6,968 nt of DNA from Clostridia bacterium (GTDB taxonomy: Bacteria > Bacillota > Clostridia > UMGS1883), in NCBI GenBank assembly GCA_017468215.1, contig JAFUJG010000091.1, positions 1-6,968 on the forward strand. The letters run 5' to 3'. The position numbers and the translations under genes are program-made. Of the stretch, positions 4,257-6,968 are shown one piece after another; position 1 is the first letter of the stretch; each line of letters begins with the position of its first letter. The notes beneath the pieces are model-generated. The model was given only the letters and a program-made list of their open reading frames with translations, had not been told where the DNA came from and did no database searches.

Positions 4257-5669
4257 ATGAAAGAGTTAAACATCAACGGTGCTGCTATGAAATGCTATCC
4301 CTTAACAGCCGCACAGCGAATTCACAACTACACAATCAAGTATGCTCCCCCTCAGGTGCTCTGCATAGGCACAGGCCTTTATTTCCAGGCAGAGCTTGAC
4401 TTTAATGTTCTCAGTGAGTCTATCCGTGAAGCCTGCATGAGAATGGAATCCATGCGTGTACGCTTTACCGAGGACGAGGAGGGCAATGTTTATCAGTATA
4501 TTGTTCCCTTTGAGGACCGCACCTTCCCCCTTGTTGACTTTTCTGACTGGCAGGAGGAGGATGCCCACAAGGAAATGGAAAAGTGGACACGTGAGCCTTT
4601 TGCCCGCTTTAATTCGCCCATGAACAAAATTGTCATGGTAAAGCTTCCCAATGGCTACAACGGCGTTTATTTAAAGGTTGACCATATGATTATGGACTCC
4701 TCAAGCCTTATCGCCTTTGACCGTGACGTTCTTGAAATTTATACATCACGCCTTTTTGACCGTGAGCCTCCCAAGCCTATGATGAGCTACATCAAGCAGC
4801 TTGAAAAGGACCTTGAATATGAACAGGGCAGTGCCGCAATGAAAAAGGACGAGGAGTTCTGGCTTAACGAAATTCATCGTGACGAGCCTATTTATACTGA
4901 CTTTGCAGGTCCCAAGCGTCTGGAGGATTGGAGAAAGGCTACAGGCAACCCCGATGCAAGAAGTGCAATGGTTGTATCAAAAAATCCCGAGGCAGGTATT
5001 AGTGTATTCCACCTTGAACAGGAGCCTTCGCAGAGGCTTATGGATTTCTGCCAGGAAACTAACACACCTATGGTGTGCTTGCTCCTTATGGGCTTGCGTA
5101 CATGCCTTTCCAAGTTCAACAACAACGAAAAGGATATTTCCTTAAAGAGCTGTATTGCTCGCCGTGGCACGCTGCTGGAAAAGAAATCCGGCGGTACAAG
5201 AATACACTTCTTCCCCCTTCGTACAATTATCGAGCCCGAGACAACCTTTGAGGAAGCTCTTAGGATTATTCAGAACGAACAGAACCGTATTTTCCGCCAC
5301 GCAAACTTTGACCCCATTTTAAACACAATGCTCCGTAGCAGAGAGTTGAAATTATCACCCGGTGCCAGCTACGAATGTATGAGCCTTACATATCAGCCTC
5401 TTACACTTAAGCAGCAGCAGGGCAGCGCTGAGGAAATGGATATCCCCTACAAGAGCATGTGGTACTCCAATGGTTGTGCAGGTCAGCCCTTGTACTTAAC
5501 GGTTATGCACCGTGTTGAAGACAACGGTCTTGCTTTCAGCTTTGAATACCGTTACGATGCAGTAACACCTCACGAGATGGAATATCTTTATTACTACCTC
5601 TGCAAGGTGCTGTTCCGTGGTATTGAAGATAAAACCCGCACAGTTGGCGAAATTCTTGATATGATTTAA
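4257..5669 (+). CDS. Free-standing condensation-domain protein (NRPS C-domain family)
   Basis: The protein has 470 residues, the size of a single NRPS condensation domain, with no adenylation, carrier or thioesterase domain attached. The start of the fold is YPLTAAQRIHNY (14-25, motif C1-like). The active-site motif is VDHMIMDSSS (141-150). Against the canonical HHxxxDG, the second, catalytic His (H143) and the structural Asp (D147) are kept, but the first His is D142 and the Gly is S148. The C-terminal half (about 245-470) forms the second lobe. Condensation domains join a carrier-bound acyl donor to an amine or alcohol acceptor. Here the donor is probably the acyl group on the carrier encoded 20 nt downstream. 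The acceptor may be a free small molecule, since only one carrier is visible. The ATG follows GAGAGG (4243-4248) at 8 nt. Related acyltransferase folds (PapA-like, wax ester synthase) are alternatives. Confidence 0.82.
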   Translation: MKELNINGAAMKCYPLTAAQRIHNYTIKYAPPQVLCIGTGLYFQAELDFNVLSESIREACMRMESMRVRFTEDEEGNVYQYIVPFEDRTFPLVDFSDWQEEDAHKEMEKWTREPFARFNSPMNKIVMVKLPNGYNGVYLKVDHMIMDSSSLIAFDRDVLEIYTSRLFDREPPKPMMSYIKQLEKDLEYEQGSAAMKKDEEFWLNEIHRDEPIYTDFAGPKRLEDWRKATGNPDARSAMVVSKNPEAGISVFHLEQEPSQRLMDFCQETNTPMVCLLLMGLRTCLSKFNNNEKDISLKSCIARRGTLLEKKSGGTRIHFFPLRTIIEPETTFEEALRIIQNEQNRIFRHANFDPILNTMLRSRELKLSPGASYECMSLTYQPLTLKQQQGSAEEMDIPYKSMWYSNGCAGQPLYLTVMHRVEDNGLAFSFEYRYDAVTPHEMEYLYYYLCKVLFRGIEDKTRTVGEILDMI

Positions 5670-5689
5670 TTTTAAGGAGGATAAAAACT

Positions 5690-5914
5690 ATGTTTGAACA
5701 GATTAAGGAACTTATTTTAAACTACGTTGACGTTGACAGTGAAGCAATTACAGAGGATTCTCGCTTTATTGAGGATTTAGGCTTCACATCCTATGACTTT
5801 ATGAGTATGCTTGGCGAGGTTGAAGAAACCTTCGGTGTACAGGTTGAGGAGGAAGCTGTTCTCACTCTCTCCACAATCAGAGATGCCATAAAATATTTCG
5901 AATCCTTAAAGTAA
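5690..5914 (+). CDS. Free-standing acyl/peptidyl carrier protein
   Basis: A 74-residue acidic, helical protein of normal carrier length. The attachment motif is EDLGFTSYDFMSML (28-41), with S34 as the predicted phosphopantetheine site. The residue before it is Thr instead of the Asp of the usual DSL motif. Flanking family features are FIEDLGF before the serine, and EVEETFGVQV followed by TIRDAIKYFESL after it. It would carry an acyl thioester between the ligase encoded 12 nt downstream and the condensation protein encoded 20 nt upstream, after activation by the phosphopantetheinyl transferase of the window. The ATG has a strong AAGGAGG (5674-5680) at 9 nt. The divergent motif and the neighbourhood make a specialised carrier more likely than the housekeeping fatty-acid AcpP. 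The DltC carrier of teichoic-acid alanylation is less likely because no DltB or DltD is present. Confidence 0.9.
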   Translation: MFEQIKELILNYVDVDSEAITEDSRFIEDLGFTSYDFMSMLGEVEETFGVQVEEEAVLTLSTIRDAIKYFESLK

Positions 5915-5926
5915 AGGAGAACGTAT

Positions 5927-6968
5927 ATGGATAAAACAAAAATCAAAACCCTTGCAGACCTTGTGAGGCTTTCTGCCGAGGAATTTGGAGACAAAGCCTA
6001 CATAAAAGAAAAGGCAGGCACCGAAATTGCAGAATACAGCCACGCAAAGCTCTACTCCGATGCAAGAAAAATTGCATCCTACATAAAGAGCGTTTACGGC
6101 GATGAAAAGGTTCATGCGGCAATCATTGGTCCTTCAAGCAGTATGTACCTTGCGGCATACTTTGGCACAATCGTAGGCGGCAATGTAACAGTTCCCCTGG
6201 ACAGTCAGCTTCAGGCAGAGGATATTACAGACCTTGTTAACCGTGCCGATGTTAACCTTTTCTTCTACGACAGCCGTTATGCAGCAATGATTCCCCACCT
6301 TGCGGCAAACTGCCCCCAGGTAAAGAAGTTCGTAGCACTTCACGCTGCGGAGGGTGCCGAGGTTACAATTTCTGACATTACAGAAGCATACCCCGAGGCT
6401 GAATTAGTCGAGATTGACCCTTCTTCCCTTGCATCCATTGTTTACACATCCGGTACAACAGGTAAGGCAAAGGGCGTTATGCTCGCTCACTCCAACCTTA
6501 TCGACAACGTTAATTGTGCCGACGACGAAAGCGATGTTGACCAGGTTTTATTATCCGTGCTCCCCATTCATCATGTATACTGCTGGACCTGCGACTTTTT
6601 ACTGTCGCTCCGCTACGGTACAACAATCTGCATTAACGATTCTATGATGCGTATTGCAGCTAACCTTAAGCTTTTCCAGCCTACAATGATGCTTGTTGTT
6701 CCCATGATTGCGCAAACCCTTTATAAGCAGATTATGAACGCTGCTGCGGCAAAAAATCTTCCTCCCCGGGTAATTGCACAGGCAGTTTTTGGCGGAAGAT
6801 TACGCTGTATTTATTCAGGCGGTGCATACCTTGCACCCGAGGTGCAGAAGGGTTACCTTGATTTGGGTATCCCCATCTGCCAGGGCTACGGCATGACCGA
6901 GTGCTCGCCCCGTATTTCTACAGCTAACTTTAACAACCTCTCCACAGCAGGTGACGTTGGCGAAGTTG
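5927..6968 (+). CDS. Adenylate-forming acyl-CoA/acyl-ACP ligase (truncated by window end)
   Basis: The first 347 residues of an ANL-superfamily enzyme, open at the right edge. Seen in order: the phosphate-binding loop YTSGTTGKAKGVM (173-185), LPIHHVY (212-218, A4-like), SGGA (297-300) and GYGMTE (320-325, A5). The later motifs (YRTGD, the hinge and the catalytic lysine) are beyond the window, so completeness cannot be judged. The A4 region looks like fatty acyl-CoA synthetases. The Asp that binds the alpha-amino group in amino-acid adenylation domains is not evident, so a fatty or other carboxylic acid is the more likely substrate (inference). ATP-dependent activation and transfer to the carrier encoded 12 nt upstream fits the context. 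The ATG follows AAAGGAGA (5913-5920). An amino-acid-activating enzyme or a plain acyl-CoA synthetase are the alternatives. Confidence 0.88.
   Translation, partial: MDKTKIKTLADLVRLSAEEFGDKAYIKEKAGTEIAEYSHAKLYSDARKIASYIKSVYGDEKVHAAIIGPSSSMYLAAYFGTIVGGNVTVPLDSQLQAEDITDLVNRADVNLFFYDSRYAAMIPHLAANCPQVKKFVALHAAEGAEVTISDITEAYPEAELVEIDPSSLASIVYTSGTTGKAKGVMLAHSNLIDNVNCADDESDVDQVLLSVLPIHHVYCWTCDFLLSLRYGTTICINDSMMRIAANLKLFQPTMMLVVPMIAQTLYKQIMNAAAAKNLPPRVIAQAVFGGRLRCIYSGGAYLAPEVQKGYLDLGIPICQGYGMTECSPRISTANFNNLSTAGDVGEV

Noticed and set aside
4302..6343. Several short minus-strand frames opposite the condensation, carrier and ligase genes
   Set aside because: All lie fully antisense to well-supported genes and show no promoter, ribosome binding site or recognisable family.
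5690..6968. A D-alanylation (dlt) operon reading of the carrier and ligase
   Set aside because: No DltB-type membrane acyltransferase or DltD is present, the order is carrier before ligase, and a condensation-domain protein is coupled to the carrier.

Overview
The window looks like part of a low-to-moderate GC Firmicute genome, most likely an anaerobic gut-type clostridium (Oscillospiraceae/Lachnospiraceae-like). The evidence is strong AGGAGG-type ribosome binding sites, consensus sigma-A promoters, a TTG and a GTG start, an NfnA-like ferredoxin:NADP+ reductase N-terminus, and an MnmM (YtqB)-type tRNA methyltransferase. No mobile element, CRISPR array, rRNA or intact tRNA is visible.

Left part, minus strand (1-1960). 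Reading leftwards, a small 58-residue membrane protein with its own promoter comes first. It was hidden because it is so short. Next is an ECF-type sigma factor gene overlapping the gene for a membrane-anchored, probable anti-sigma protein with a large acidic exported region. A strong intrinsic terminator closes this unit, and a near-consensus promoter directly beyond it starts an nfnA-like gene that runs off the left edge. The sigma gene is best started at a GTG (1614), behind a perfect AGGAGGTG. Just upstream of that site is a 30-nt hairpin whose sequence mimics a tRNA T-arm.

Middle, plus strand (1975-3220). A divergent promoter drives mnmM and, 8 nt later, a Sfp-type 4'-phosphopantetheinyl transferase, followed by a weak terminator-like hairpin.

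Right part, plus strand (3218-6968). A TTGACA/TAAAAT promoter starts a tight operon: a membrane-anchored alpha/beta hydrolase, a free-standing NRPS-type condensation domain, a free-standing acyl/peptidyl carrier protein, and an adenylate-forming acyl ligase cut by the right edge. With the neighbouring transferase this gives a complete dissociated acyl-assembly line. The ligase would activate a carboxylic acid and load it on the carrier. The carrier is converted to its holo form by the transferase. The condensation protein would pass the acyl group to an unknown amine or alcohol. The hydrolase may process or release the product at the membrane. The product is unknown. The ligase resembles acyl-CoA/ACP synthetases more than amino-acid adenylation domains, so an N-acyl (lipid-like) product is the favoured inference.
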